Shown here piece by piece: positions 1 to 11,400 of a stretch of DNA of 64,000 nucleotides. The notes under the pieces are model-generated. The model was not told where the DNA came from, did no database searches, and saw only the letters and a list, made by a program, of their open reading frames with translations. The first letter of the stretch is position 1. Each line of letters begins with the position of its first letter. This DNA comes from Geosiphon pyriformis. Its lineage: Eukaryota > Glomeromycota > Glomeromycetes > Archaeosporales > Geosiphonaceae. Location of the stretch: the NCBI GenBank assembly GCA_016748015.1, contig JAAOMT010000703.1, positions 699,764 through 763,763 of the forward strand, written 5' to 3'. Made by a program: the position numbers and the translations under genes.

Positions 1-1000
1 CCCTACCAGAACACTGGGAAGCATTCAAAACTGCTTTTCTAGAACAGTTCACTAACAATAACACTTCCATTACCCTTCAAAATTGGTTCCAAAATATCAA
101 GCAAGAACCAAGTGAATCAGTTATGACCTATCTTGGGAAATTCAACAAACTGCTTAGAAGGATTCGGCAATTGGAAACCAATGAATACTATTTCAATGCA
201 CAAATCTTGGACCAATTTATTGCTGGACTAAAAGACAAACTTATTAAGAAAGTTTGCCCACATGCACCAGAAGATTTAGCCACTGCTATTCAACAGACAA
301 AAAACTAAGAAATGGCTATGGAAGAAGCCAATTATACCAAACTTGTTAACCTGGTTATTGGAGAAACCAGCTCAGCAGCTGAAAAAAAGATTGACCAATT
401 AACCAAGAAAGTTGAAAACTACTTCACCAACCAACAGCAACAACAGCAGCCACAGCAGCCACAGCAATCACAACAACCACAAAGATATCAACCCCCACAA
501 TGACACAATCAAAACAATTTTGGACCACCATCCAACAACCAAATCCAAAATTGCCATTACTGTGGAATCCCTGGCCACTGGAAAAAATATTGCAGAAAGC
601 TACAATGAGACCAACAAAATAAGAGTAATCAATGTTACCCTTCACTACAACAATTTTATTACCAACCACCACTACCACCAGCTTATTATTCACCAAAACC
701 ACAATATCAAACCGACTACTATCAATCTGCTCTACAGCCAATGCAACAACAGTATCGACAACCCATTCAACATTACCAAGTACCTGCTTAAAGATTGGTT
801 CAACAAAACCAATTTGCACCACAAAACTAATTCACAACAAACAACAACAGAATCAACCCAAATAACCAATTAGTTCCCCAAAATCCAGCTCAGCCAAAAC
901 TCACCCATTATTATACTCAACCTAGCTATCTTACAATACCTAAAGAACAGGATTTTCATCATACTGCACTCTCGGAAGGTAGAGCTGCAGTATGACAACA
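1..1000 (+). pseudogene. Gag of gypsy family A copy 1 (partial, broken)
   Basis: Gag would form the virus-like particle that packages element RNA. The first ~480 bases match the retrotransposon Gag-like domain of copy 2 (46637-45970, - strand), with the same EAFKTAFLEQF start. A glutamine-rich stretch follows (434-490). A CCHC zinc knuckle, C-x2-C-x4-H-x4-C, is at 552-593 (CHYCGIPGHWKKYC). The rest is Pro/Gln/Tyr-rich. In-frame stops occur near 306, 500, 606 and later, so Gag is not made intact. Overlapping open frames at 412-873 and on the - strand are low-complexity shadows. Confidence 0.85.
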
Positions 1001-1099
1001 AAACTTTTCTTATACTCCTACCACAATTTCACCAGCCAGAATTGCTGAAAACACCAATCTCTCTGATATTTTTTCTTTTGAGTTTGAAGCCAATGAATC

Positions 1100-1500
1100 A
1101 CTATTTCTACTCAGCAATGCTGCTGCAAATAAACAGAAAGCAATTACAGCTATATATACTGAAGCTGAAGTTAAAGAAAAGACAATTTGCTTAATCCTAA
1201 ACAATGGATCTGCCGGAAGTATTATTACTTACCAGTTGATACAACAGTTAAAGAGAAATGTTGACCAACCAGCTTAAACAGTAATTGTTACTGCCGATGG
1301 CATGAAAAAGACTCCAGTAAGAGAAATTGACAATTTTCTGTTCACTCTTGATGAAATCACCATTTCAGTCAAAGTTCTTGTAATGGACACTCCTCAGTAT
1401 TAAGCCCTTGTCAGAAATGATTGGCTTCAAAAAGCCAATGCAAAATTAGACTGGGAAACCCAAGAACTACAAATTTTTTACCAAGAACAACACGCCTGAG
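1100..1500 (+). pseudogene. Retroviral-type aspartic protease of gypsy A copy 1 (catalytic Asp lost)
   Basis: The frame after gag aligns with the protease of copy 2 (45327-45049, - strand): a LILxxGS active-site turn near 1191, then SIITYQLIQQLKRNVD and the C-terminal NDWLQKANAKLDWETQEL. The catalytic DSG of copy 2 reads NNG here, which would abolish activity. Stops at about 1275 and 1402 break the frame. The protease would normally process the Gag-Pol polyprotein. Confidence 0.8.
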
Positions 1501-1559
1501 TACCTGCCACTTGTGGTACATTCAACAAATGCTCCGAAAAAGCCCCAGCTTTTGAATTT

Positions 1560-2436
1560 GAACCAGAAGAAGAAAAACCTATAATCAAAACATTTATGGC
1601 TCTTGGATCAATGTCCAATTGGGCCAAGAAAACTGAACAAGAACATTTTACTCCACACTCTGAATCTGAAACCTCTGGATGGAATATCCCTTACTCAAAA
1701 CCTGAACCAAGGAAACAATGCCTCTATATTCCCCTTAAATATAAGGACTGCCACAAGAAACTATTGTCAATAGAAGCTTGTATTTTACCTGAGGAAGAAT
1801 ATGAAAGTCATACTTGCTACTACTGCAAGGCCTGCCATTGAGAAAAATGGGGCCACTTGATCAAAAGAAGCGGAAAATGGGATAGAACACCCTGTCTTAC
1901 TTGTAGAAAGCAGCTTCTCAATGAATATAACTGGATTGATGTCACATTTAGAGGAGGAGTTTGCAATCAAACTTGCCAATATGCTCTTTCTATTGCAGAA
2001 AAGGTAAAACATGGAACACTTTTCAATGCTGCATACAATAATGCTCTCAACAAACTCCATTATTACCTCCATGATGCCGAAATAATCTACAAACTTGCCA
2101 TGGTTTTAATTAATAGAGGAACCAAAGAAGATGTTCTTCAAATGAAAGAAGCTGAATATATCAAATATACCTTGGAATTAGCTGGATTTGATTATGAAGA
2201 TGAAGTAGAAGTGTATCATCAAATCACAAGTCACACCTACCCGACCAAAGAAGCTCAAGCTCAATGGCTAGAGCAAATGAATATTAAATTATGTGAGAAA
2301 TGCATAATGCTTTGTGATGAACAATGGTGTCCTGAATGCTATGCCTTTAGCATTCTATTACCCAGTGAAAGTGACAAATATGAAATCAAATTTGGTGAAC
2401 CTAAAGCAATGGAAGAAATTGAAACAACACCTGTCT
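1560..2436 (+). pseudogene. Cys-rich linker region between protease and dUTPase, gypsy A copy 1
   Basis: Roughly 290 residues separate the protease from the dUTPase, with one stop at about 1839. I see paired cysteines that look metal-binding: CYYCKAC (~1818), CLTC (~1893), CNQTC (~1962), and CEKC...CDEQWCPEC (~2292-2340). The same pattern occurs in copy 2. I do not recognise the domain. The spacing suggests two zinc-ribbon-like modules flanking a helical segment, which is inference. Its retention between two enzymes suggests it belonged to the polyprotein. Confidence 0.55.
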
Positions 2437-2954
2437 ATTTTATTGAAAGTCAGCCTGCTTTACAGCTCAAATACTTCAACAACAATGGACAAGAAATAAA
2501 GCTTGAAAAAGCACATGAAATTGATGCTGGATATGATCTACGATATTCAGAAAAAGACACTTTGGTTCTTCAACCAAATTCCCTTACCAAGATTAATCTC
2601 AAAATTGCCCTTAAAATCCCACCAGAAGCAATGGTCCAAATCACTTTACGATTATCATTGGCAAGCAAAGGAATCAATGTTAGAGAAGGAATCATAGATG
2701 TTGGATATACAGGAGACATTACAATAATGTTACAAAATAAAACCAATAAACTTTTTCAAATTGAACATGCCGAAAAAATTGCTCAAGCTATTTATTTACT
2801 CTTAATCAACATTTTGGGTTTACAATTAGTCAATCAAAGAGAACAATTGGGAAAAAGTGAAAGAAGAACCAATGGTTTTGGTTCAACTGGACAATTTACA
2901 GTTCCAGTAAACATAGCTCTTAATGAACAAAATGAATCTCACCAGATTCTATGA
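2437..2954 (+). pseudogene. dUTPase domain of gypsy A copy 1
   Basis: dUTPase hydrolyses dUTP to dUMP and PPi, limiting uracil incorporation into cDNA. All five trimeric-dUTPase motifs appear in order in the frame 1857-2954: motif 1 AHEIDAGYDL (2511-2540); motif 2 LRLSLASKGI (normally R-S-S, here R-L-S); motif 3 GIIDVGYTGD (2688-2717, with the catalytic Asp and Tyr); motif 4 KIAQAIY; and motif 5 ending GFGSTG (~2862-2892). The domain follows the Cys-rich linker and precedes the RT. The frame is open through all five motifs, so it is the best preserved enzyme here, although the surrounding polyprotein is broken. Confidence 0.9.
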
Positions 2955-3062
2955 CTTTTACAACCAATTACTATTTTACTCTTTGGGGAATATCTGGAAA
3001 TCTACACCTGCCCAAAGCCAACAACCACACAACAAATTTTTGAATCCAATGAACAAGTCTGC

Positions 3063-4740
3063 TTGGAACATAATATCTCAATCCCAAATATTTATATTCC
3101 AGAAGGAACAAAAAAAGTCCAAGTTACTTTTTACAATCCCAACAATTATCCCATAGTTTTATTAAATAACTTAGAAATTGGAGTCATTCACAGTAACATC
3201 TTTCAACAAGAACTACTTCAAACAGTTCTCAATTTTTTGGAAATTATTGGACATTCACTACCAAAAATCAACCCAAACCCCAGCTCTGAAAACTATCATG
3301 TTGTCATAGAAAAACTATTTCGAATCAACATGGAACAACTTGAACCACAACAACAGAACCAGCTCAAAGAGCTAATTGCAGAATTTGCTGATATCTTTGC
3401 CGAAAACAACAATAACTTAGGAAAAACTGATTTGGTTCAACACCAAATCTATACAGGAGATGCCAAACCAAGGCAACAACAAGCCTACTGAGTTGCTCCA
3501 GAAAGCCACCAATTTATCAGAAAAGAAGTATAAAGGATGCTTAACAATGGGCTTATTCAACTATCAATGAGTCCATGAGCCTTACCTGTGGTCCTAGTTA
3601 AAAAAAAATGGAAAAATACAATTTTGTGTTGATTATTGACAACTCAACAGCATTATCATTGGAGATGCCTACTCTCTTCTCCAAATTGATGACATGTTGG
3701 ATGCCCTTGAAAAGTCCAAATACTTTTCAACATTAGATTTAGAGAGTTAATACTGGCAAGTTGCCATGGATCTCAAAGATTGCACCAAAACAGCATTCAC
3801 CACTCAAGGAGGAAATTATGAGTTCAATATAATGTCTTTTGGATTATGCAATGTACCAGCAACATTCCAAAGACTCATGGATGTTGTTTACAAAGACCTC
3901 CTTTGGAAATCAGTAGTTGTCTATCTCGATGATACTGATGTTTATTCACCATCTTTTGAATTATACTTAACACACCTGCAAAAAGTTTTTCAATGATTAC
4001 AGAAAGCAGAACTGAAACTGAATGTCAAAAAATGCTACTTTGAAAAAACGAGTTTAGCCTTTCTTGGCCATATTGTGAGCAAAAATGGAATTAAACCAGA
4101 CCCCAGAAAAATCAGCACTGTTAAGAACTTCAAGACTCCACAAAATACCACAGAATTGAGAGGATTTATTGGATTAGCTTCATATTACTGAAAATTCATC
4201 AAAGGATTCTCAGAAATTGCAAAACTTCTTAACCAGCTCACTACTAAAAATATCAAATACAAATAAATGAAAGAACACCAAAAAGCTTTTGAAATTCTCA
4301 AGGAAAAGCTGACAACAGCTCCAATTTTTGCCTACTCAGACTTCAGTAACCAATTTTAACTAGCTACAGACACTTTTTACATTGTCTTTGGTGCCATCTT
4401 ATCACAATTAGATGACAATAGAAATAAGCAAGTAATTGCTTATGCTAGCAGAACATTAAAACCAGTTAAGAAAAACTACCCTGCCACAGAACTAGAAACA
4501 GCAGCCATAATTTGGGCCCTACACCACTTTAACTTTTATCTCAGGCCTAAAGAATTCGATATTATCACTGATAATATTGGACTTAAATAGCTTCAGAACA
4601 AAAACACTTAGCTGAATGCCAAACAAACCTGATGGACAGGATTTTTAGCCAACTACTGATACATTGTACATCACAAACCAAGAAAGCTCCACACTAACAT
4701 TGATGATCTTTTAAGAATGAGGCAAGATTAGAACACAAAA
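3063..4740 (+). pseudogene. Reverse transcriptase - RNase H of gypsy A copy 1
   Basis: A connecting segment with LGKTDLVQHQIYTGDA (3063-3491) leads into the RT. The palm contains FGLCNVPATFQRLMD and the YLDD catalytic box at 3922-3933, which is intact here (YLDN in copy 2). The thumb/connection follows (SLAFLGHIVSKNGIKPD). RNase H starts near 4360 (LATDTFYIVFGAILSQ), with ELETAAIIWAL and later DNIG. Stops at 3489, 3528, 3747, 3994, 4188, 4263 and 4357 and at least one frameshift inactivate it. This would be the enzyme copying element RNA to cDNA. Confidence 0.9.
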
Positions 4741-4799
4741 CCAACACTCATTCAAATTAGCAGTAACAAAAAAAAACAAAAAAAAAAACAACAAACAAT

Positions 4800-6182
4800 G
4801 AATCCTGAAAACTACAACAATCTTAAACAATATTTGGAGACACTAACAATCCCAACAGATTGGTCTTCAGATGAAAAACACTGATTACAACAAAAAGCCA
4901 AACAATATTTTCTACACAACAACACCATTTATTATCGAAACTTCAGAAACCCAGACAAACCACTCAGATTAATACAGAAAAATAAGAAGGAAACAATCTT
5001 ATACAACATGCACTTAGACCCTTCATCAGCACATTTAGGAAAAAATAGCACCACTCAAAGAACATTAGAATACTACTTTTGGCCCCAAATGAGAAAAGAC
5101 ATTCATGAATACGTTAAATCTTGTGATATTTGTCAAAGAAGAGGAGGAACTCACTCTACAGAACCTTTAAATCCAATCAAAGTTGAACAGTCTTTTGACT
5201 GAGTTGGTATCAATTTAGTCAGACCACTACCTATTACAAACCAAGGAAACTGTTATATCATAGTAGCTGTAAATTATCTCACCAAATGGCCTAAAGCCAG
5301 AGCCATTTAATGAGCAGATACAAAATCAGTAGCAAACTTCATTTATGAAGACATTATTTGTAGACACAGATGCCCAATCAAACTTTTATCTGATCAAGGA
5401 ACACATTTTGTAAACAATCTAATTCAAGAAATCTGTGAACAATTCAATATTAAAAGACCATTATCTTCACCCTACCATCCACAAACAAATGGACTTGTAG
5501 AACATTTCAACAGAATATTGTGTAAATCTTTAGCCAAAGTCTCAACAGATTTTGAGCAGGAATGGGATATCTTTATTCCATCAGTGTTACTAGCATATAG
5601 AACACTAAAACAAGATATCACAAAACACATACCATTTGATTTAACCTATGGAAAGACAACAATGTTACCAATTAGTTTCATAGTGGAAACATATCCAGTA
5701 CAGCCAATTAATGAAAACAACTTTCAGGAAACACTACAATGAAGAGCCTACACTCTGCTTAGCACATTAAAAGGAAAACGATGAATAGCAACAACCCACA
5801 TTAAACACTCCCAAGCTCAACAAAAAGAACAGCATGACAACAAATTGCCACCAGTCACCAATGAATTTAAAATTGGAAACAAAGTTCTCTTACATAGAAC
5901 TAAAGCCGAAAAACAATAGAGTGGAAAATTTGAAAATAAATAGGATGGACCATTCTTTATTCATGAAATCCTAAGCAATGGATCATACAAGTTAAGACTT
6001 GATGACAAAATCCTAGCAAAAATTGCACATGGAGATCGTTTGAAACACTATAATTCCAGAAACAATCCTGAACCATTAATTCCACAAATTGGTACACATT
6101 CCCCTTTAATCAATCCCAAAGATATTCTCTGAAATTTAGAACCAATAGTTGTCATTGAACAATCTCTCAACTTGAATACTTA
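4800..6182 (+). pseudogene. Integrase of gypsy A copy 1
   Basis: The H2C2 zinc-binding region is at 5008-5202 (HLDPSSAHLG ... CDICQRR). In the core, the first catalytic Asp is changed to Asn (VAVNYLTKWP; Asp in copy 2), the second is kept (LLSDQGTHF) and the Glu is kept (TNGLVEHFN). The C-terminal part contains KIGNKVLLHR and DGPFFIHEIL, the GPY/F-like module. Stops at about 5200, 5308-5313, 5740, 5918 and 5941 make it dead. Integrase would join cDNA to host DNA. The frame ends at 6182, about 120 bases before ORF3. Confidence 0.9.
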
Positions 6183-6305
6183 ATTTAAATTTATTATTAT
6201 AGTTATCTTCTTATAATTTAGAAACAATCTCACAAAAACAAAACAAAAATAACATAAAAACTCATACACCAAAAATAATTTTCTTTTATTTTCAAATCTT
6301 TTATA

Positions 6306-7025
6306 ATGACTATTTCTCAAAACATTCAACAATTATCCCAAAAACTAATGTTAGCTTTAAAAACAATACCTGAATTATCCATTACTGTTATTGGAAACCA
6401 CATTAATTATACTCAAACAGAAGTAGTTACAAATTTAGCCCCAAATGCATGAAAATATCACCCGTATAAAAAGAACACAAGAAGTTATTCTGGAATTTAC
6501 CTGTCAGAACTTTTAAAGCTTGCTTTAAGAGAAAACTTAATGCTGATTCCTATTAGTATTTCACCAAATGCTACTATTCAACAAAAACTTCAACTGTGTT
6601 TTAATGAAGAAAACTACAACTATACTTCAATATATAGATATTTCTACATTGGAAAAACACTTCACAAACAAAAATGGGAGCTTACAGCAGCAAACCTCAT
6701 AAAAGAAGCTATTCGGAAACAACTCCATAATAAATTTAAGACAACAGCTGGACCTACAAACAGTCATTATAAACTAAGAGCTGCTCTTAGACTTTATGAC
6801 CTATTCTATACCTGTGAAAACATCCTACAAAACCCAATTTTACAGCCTTTGAAGATTCAATACATTGGAAAGCTCACAGAACTGAAATTTCAACAATTTT
6901 CAGACCAAATTTCTTCAATAATTTTGGATTATTATCTGGAAATTACAGACAGTACTTGAACTTCGATAGAGCTCAGTCTTGAGGAGGAGGTTATGTTACC
7001 AGACGAAATTAGAGATATTGCTTAG
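6306..7025 (+). pseudogene. ORF3: unknown ORF after integrase, running into the 3' LTR (copy 1)
   Basis: An ATG at 6306 (MTISQNIQQLSQKLML) opens a 720-bp frame of 239 codons. It continues through the polypurine tract, whose GAG GAG GAG GTT codons read EEEV, and stops at TAG 7023-7025 inside the LTR. Copy 2 has the same frame with the same length and start and stop positions. In-frame TGA codons lie at 6450 (shared with copy 2) and 6957 (TGG in copy 2). The region is rich in Leu, Lys, Tyr and Asn and predicted helical. I see no signal peptide, transmembrane segment or Env-like feature. It sits where env lies in retroviruses but I do not recognise it. Confidence 0.65.
6980..6993 (+). other. Polypurine tract of gypsy A copy 1
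   Basis: TGAGGAGGAGGTTA lies immediately 5' of the 3' LTR start (TGTTACCAG). This is where plus-strand DNA synthesis would be primed. The same tract sits beside the 3' LTR of copy 2 (39496-39508, opposite strand). Confidence 0.8.
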
Positions 7026-7966
7026 CATGAAATTACTCTTATAATTCTTATCATTAATTAGCATTTCAAATTATCATTTATTACATTAGCAAAATATTCG
7101 AAATTATCATTTAATTAATAACCCAATTTGTACATAACATAAATGTAACCTAATTGCAATGATCAATCATGCAATACTTCGAACTATGTAACATTTAAAA
7201 AGTTTGCCAAAATTTGTAAAAATTTGCCAAAATAATGAATAATTCATCGAAATATCTAATAGTTTGCAGAAATAACTTTTAGTTTGCCAAAATGTATCTT
7301 TAGTTCACCAAAATTTGAGCAAAGAAAAAAAGTGCAAGTTCATAGACTAGTACTACAACAAGTTGTATAAAAAAAGAGCTTCTCTCTTTGAGAAAATGTA
7401 TCTTACTTTAGATTTATCACTTAGAACTATTCCTATATACACAAAAAGAAATAAATATCAAATAATTCGAAAAACCAAATTCTTTAATTATTGCACTTGA
7501 AAAATCCTCAAAACCCAACTAACATTTTGAAATTGATTAGCTACCAATTTTAGTAAACTGTTAGTGATTTCAGGCCTGGATAAAAAACGTTTCCCTTGAC
7601 AAAATTCTATTTCTTTTACAATTCTTTTATTTTCTTTCTTTTATTTTCTTATTATAATCATTAGGGTAGCCTATAGACGAGATTCCTGTAGAAGAGTTGA
7701 CTTTCACAGCAAAGTAACTACACATTTTTAGTGAGCTTCCAGATGAGCAATTCCTGGGAAAAAGTTGATGTTTACTACAATATAACTACATGAAGCAACT
7801 GGCACAGAATTGGCCATTCTACTATAAACCCAGCAGTTCAAATTATAGGAGATAATTTGAAGATAAATTCAGTTACTGAAGGTTCAACTACATCCAGACA
7901 ACATGAATTCACAACAAACAGGCATTAACGACATTTAAAAAAAGAGACCAAAAACCTCCAGTAACA
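6994..7966 (+). repeat. 3' LTR of gypsy A copy 1 (973 bp)
   Basis: It starts TGTTACCAG and ends CCAGTAACA, an imperfect inverted terminal pair. It aligns end to end with both LTRs of copy 2 (975-976 bp). It contains TATAAAA at 7366-7372 and AATAAA at 7450-7455, plausible promoter and poly(A) signals. Beyond 7966 the sequence is LINE ORF2. Confidence 0.92.
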
Positions 7967-10490
7967 CTGAACAGAATCTTAGACTGGACTGACTTTTTTT
8001 CTTGCTGCTGGTGTATTTGTCAATAATATAATTTGAGTTGATAATAATCAGGCTGTTATACAGTACATCCTCAGTATTGCTAGTGAATTTTTCAGGATCA
8101 ATAATATTTTTATAAATAATAATAAGACAGTAGTCATTTCTATTAACTGCAGAGTTGTAAGCCAATCTTTGTCTGTTAATGGCATGTCTATTTCTATTGT
8201 CAAAAAAGGAGAATCTCATCACTATCTGAGCATTTTTTTATTTTCTAAGAGTTTATTAAAGTCTAACTTGGCTAAGATACATTTGGATATCCAGTTTTTT
8301 GCCAATCTTGTTTTAAGGAAAACAATCTCTAATAAGCAGTTTTTGTATTTGGTATTGGTAATCTTTTATCTTATTATTAGCTACAGAACTTAATTTAGTT
8401 TTATTCTTATTAGTATATGTAATAAATAGAATACTTTGATTTGCAAAGACTTAAAATTCAAATCTGGTCTGCCACTTGATTTTTCCAATAATGTATTATA
8501 TTATCTTTTTTTATATAGTTTAAAAACTTTTAAACAGATTTAAGCAGAAAGCAAGTTGGCTTCTATTGTTTATTTTGCAAATTTTAATGAGGTTTTGGGT
8601 TATTTTTTTGTGCATAGATTATATAACCTGCAGATGTTCAGCTGGCATTCACACACCCTCTGTTTTTTTCAGCTTATATCAATATTAATTCATTAAATAA
8701 TTTCTTGGCTGGTATAATCTGTATTTTTCTAAAGTATAATTTGTCTTTGGGTAGTCTTATGATCAATGTTTTTTATTTTTGGGATGGTGCTCTTATGTCA
8801 CTTGTTTTTGGTAAGTTAATATACTTTAAGTGTACTTATTTGCTTTGGTGATATGAGATTGTTTTTGTGGACCAATTTTGTAACTGTACTGATAGAGTCT
8901 TCAATTGGAAGACATTTAAAAGGTGAAAAAAATTGGACTTATGCAGCCCAGTTCCCAATTATTTGAGTTTTTTGTTTATTTTTTTAATAGTGTAGTCTCT
9001 TCTCCTGTTTGTTTTTCTCTTTCAAAAAACATTGGCTTGTTATATATTTTTGGTTCTTATAAATTTGGAGTTGTCCATAATTAATTGTTGGGTGTTGATG
9101 CCAGTTGTTTTTCTGTTTATATGAATAGATCTCTGTATGGTCTGAAAACTGTTAACATAAGGGCTGGCATAACTGTTTTTTTTAAATATATTAATTTTGG
9201 TTTAAGTGTTGGGGTTTCTGGTTTGATGTCTTTTATTATAACAGAGTTGCAAGTTATTTCATTAGTGCTTAAGTGCATCCTTTTTTCTAGTTCAATTCAG
9301 CTTTTCTTAGACAGCTAAGCTGCTTTAGACACTTGCAAATTGGAATTGGGTTTGATATATTTGGATCAAATGTCATCATATTGTGGGCATTATTCATGAA
9401 AAAAATTTGAATGTCAACTGGCATAAAGTAAAAAATCATTTAGGTGTTCCTGGTAATGAATGTGTTAATGTGTTCACAAAAGCTGCTTCTTTTTCTGATT
9501 GGTACCTCTTTTATTGGATTAAAGAGTGTTATATTAGGACTGGTAGTGACATTGTTTCTGGTAATTTTAGATATTTTGTTCATAATGTTTTTTACTCTAT
9601 TCATTATGTGTGCTGGAAAATTGGTTCTGGTTCTCAAGTTGTTGTAAACAGTTTGCATGTAGATGTTAATTGGTTTAGATTTTTCTTGGTATGGCACCTT
9701 GATTTCCACTTGACTGTTAATTTTACTAGTAGGTATATTATTAGTGTTTATATGTATTTTATAAAGGCTTTACATTACTGGCTTCCTGTTGCTGTTTACA
9801 AGCATTTGTATAATAAGTGTTATTTTAGTATAGTATATTTGTTCTATAGAGATGTTAAAGTCTCAGACCATGCTTTTTTTTGCTCATTTGATTTTGCTGT
9901 TCATACTTAGTTATTGGACACCCATGTGACTTATTAGAGAATGCTTTTTAGTCTTTTTTGTTTTTTTTTTTGTGTAATGTAGTTATTGTCTTTCTATGTT
10001 TTTGACATTATGATGTACATGGCTTTGTGTAAGAGTTTTGTTTTTAATAATTAGTACTGGGAGTCTTTTTTTGTCTTCAAGGATTCTAAAATTGCAGATC
10101 AAAAAATTGTGGACTTTGTGCACAAGTTTTGTCTTGCATTCCAAAATGAAATCTGGTTGGTCTGTACTAAATACCAGGCTTTTATGAAAAAAAATAGACT
10201 AATTCCATATAATGAGTCTGTTTTTGTCTTGATAACTGGGCTTTCTTTGGTGCTTTCAGCTAATGTGGTTAAATTATTGGGTGTTGCTAAAGCCATTGGA
10301 GTTAGTTTTAGTTTACATAAATCTTATTTGTTTTTTTCAAGTATAAGTGACTTGGTTTCAGTTTATATAGGTGCTTGGTATTGTTCTGATTAGTCTGAGT
10401 GACTGGTTATGTGTAAAAAATACATAATTCACACCTAGTTTAGATTATTTATATATGATATATTATATTAAACAGTGTTTAGACTTTACT
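7967..10490 (+). pseudogene. LINE ORF2 3' half and 3' end (LINE copy 1), broken
   Basis: This is the continuation of a LINE split by the gypsy element on its left. It begins in the RT domain just before the catalytic box, which reads FVNN (normally x-x-D-D). RT thumb text follows at 8169-8393 (SIVKKGESHHYLSIFL ... SNKQFLYLV). An RNase H-like region is at 9085-9500 (GLMSFIITELQ, NWHKVKNHLGVPGNE), then a C-terminal region at 9740-9900 (YFIKALHYWLPVAVYKHLYN) and the terminal stretch near 10109-10393. The 3' untranslated tail at ~10394-10490 matches the tail of the LINE at 35367-52010. Many stops and frameshifts are present. Confidence 0.85.
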
Positions 10491-10944
10491 CATTAAATAT
10501 TAATAATATATTATTTATAATTTTTATTAAATTCTTAAATTATAATATTTTTTTAAAATTAAGCTTTATTAAAATCAGAATTATTTTTTTTATTGACTTT
10601 TATATTATTATAATAATTTAATATTATATTATTAATTAATTATTGTAATTTTTAAAACTATAAATTAATTAGTTATTTAATATTATTAATTATTATTATG
10701 TTTATAATTAGATTTAATAGTATTTTATAATGGTTTTTAAATGTTTTAAAAATTTTATAAACTGTTTTTAAATAAAATATATTGTTGGTTTTTTAATAAA
10801 ACTTTCTAATTATTATATTATTATTTTGTTAAACATTTTAATTAAGTTTTTTAAGTATAATATTTGTATATTTAATTATTTTTAAGTTAATAATACCAAT
10901 AATTAATTGAAAATTTTGTTTTTAAGTTTTTAAATACACTTAAT
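10491..10944. other. AT-rich spacer, nothing recognised
   Basis: Extremely A+T-rich sequence with short TTA/TAA runs. I see no ORF, RNA gene or repeat boundary. It lies between the + strand LINE tail ending near 10490 and a - strand LINE tail starting near 10945. Confidence 0.6.
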
Positions 10945-11400
10945 ATTAATTTTTATTTTATTTTATGAGTGTAGTCTAATTATTGTTTAGTATATAGAAA
11001 CAAACTAAATAAATTTAACTAAATATAGTTTATATTCTTATTATATATAATCAACTACTTAGACCAATTAAGATTATATTATATACTTATATATACTTTT
11101 GTATTATTACAAATATTTAAAAAAAAAACAAGTTTTTTACAAGCCAAAACTCATAATAAGTAACTTTTCAATACCAAAAAAACAAACAATGCCTGCTAAT
11201 AAACAATCAAACACATAATTAAAAAAAACAGAAACCATTTCTATGTTATTAACCAAGTTATTTTTCTCTATATTTACCCTGAATTTTGTTTTAAACAACT
11301 ACAGCTTATTCTGATGCTTCTTAGCCAGATATCAAACAAAATTAATTACTACTAAAACAGTTTTCTTTCTATTACAAAAAATATAACTGTCTTATTCAAT
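10945..11400 (-). pseudogene. 5'-truncated LINE 3' fragment, minus strand
   Basis: The reverse complement of 10945-11090 matches the LINE 3' tail (the ATTGGCCCGAGTGGCTGGTT segment, decayed to AT). Upstream of it in the same orientation (11100-11400), a decayed reading frame resembles the LINE ORF2 C-terminus (IEKNNLV ... FGIEKLLIMSFGL). Multiple stops. Boundaries are approximate because decay is heavy. Confidence 0.6.

Larger units (their letters stand above)
1..7966 (+). mobile_element. Ty3/gypsy LTR retrotransposon, family A copy 1 (5' part outside window)
   Basis: Domain order on the + strand is gag with zinc knuckle, aspartic protease, Cys-rich linker, dUTPase, reverse transcriptase, RNase H, integrase, ORF3, polypurine tract and 3' LTR. 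RT before integrase is the Ty3/gypsy order. The 5' LTR and gag start lie left of the window. The same order and close sequence recur on the - strand at 38520-48335, which defines the family. Reading frames carry many stops and a few frameshifts, so this copy cannot move by itself. The 3' LTR ends at 7966, and DNA beyond it is LINE ORF2 sequence, so the element is inserted in a LINE. Confidence 0.93.

Noticed and set aside
424-822. Open frame of 132 codons on the - strand, Val-rich
   Set aside because: Antisense shadow of the Gln/Asn/His-rich gag region; composition is explained by CAA/AAC repeats.
6306-7025. ORF3 as an envelope gene
   Set aside because: Position fits, but no signal peptide, transmembrane segment, cleavage site or Cys pattern is visible.
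9383-9910. 175-codon + strand frame as a possible independent gene
   Set aside because: Matches LINE ORF2 (RNase H end and C-terminal region) of the LINE at 50690-51400, so it is part of the LINE remnant.
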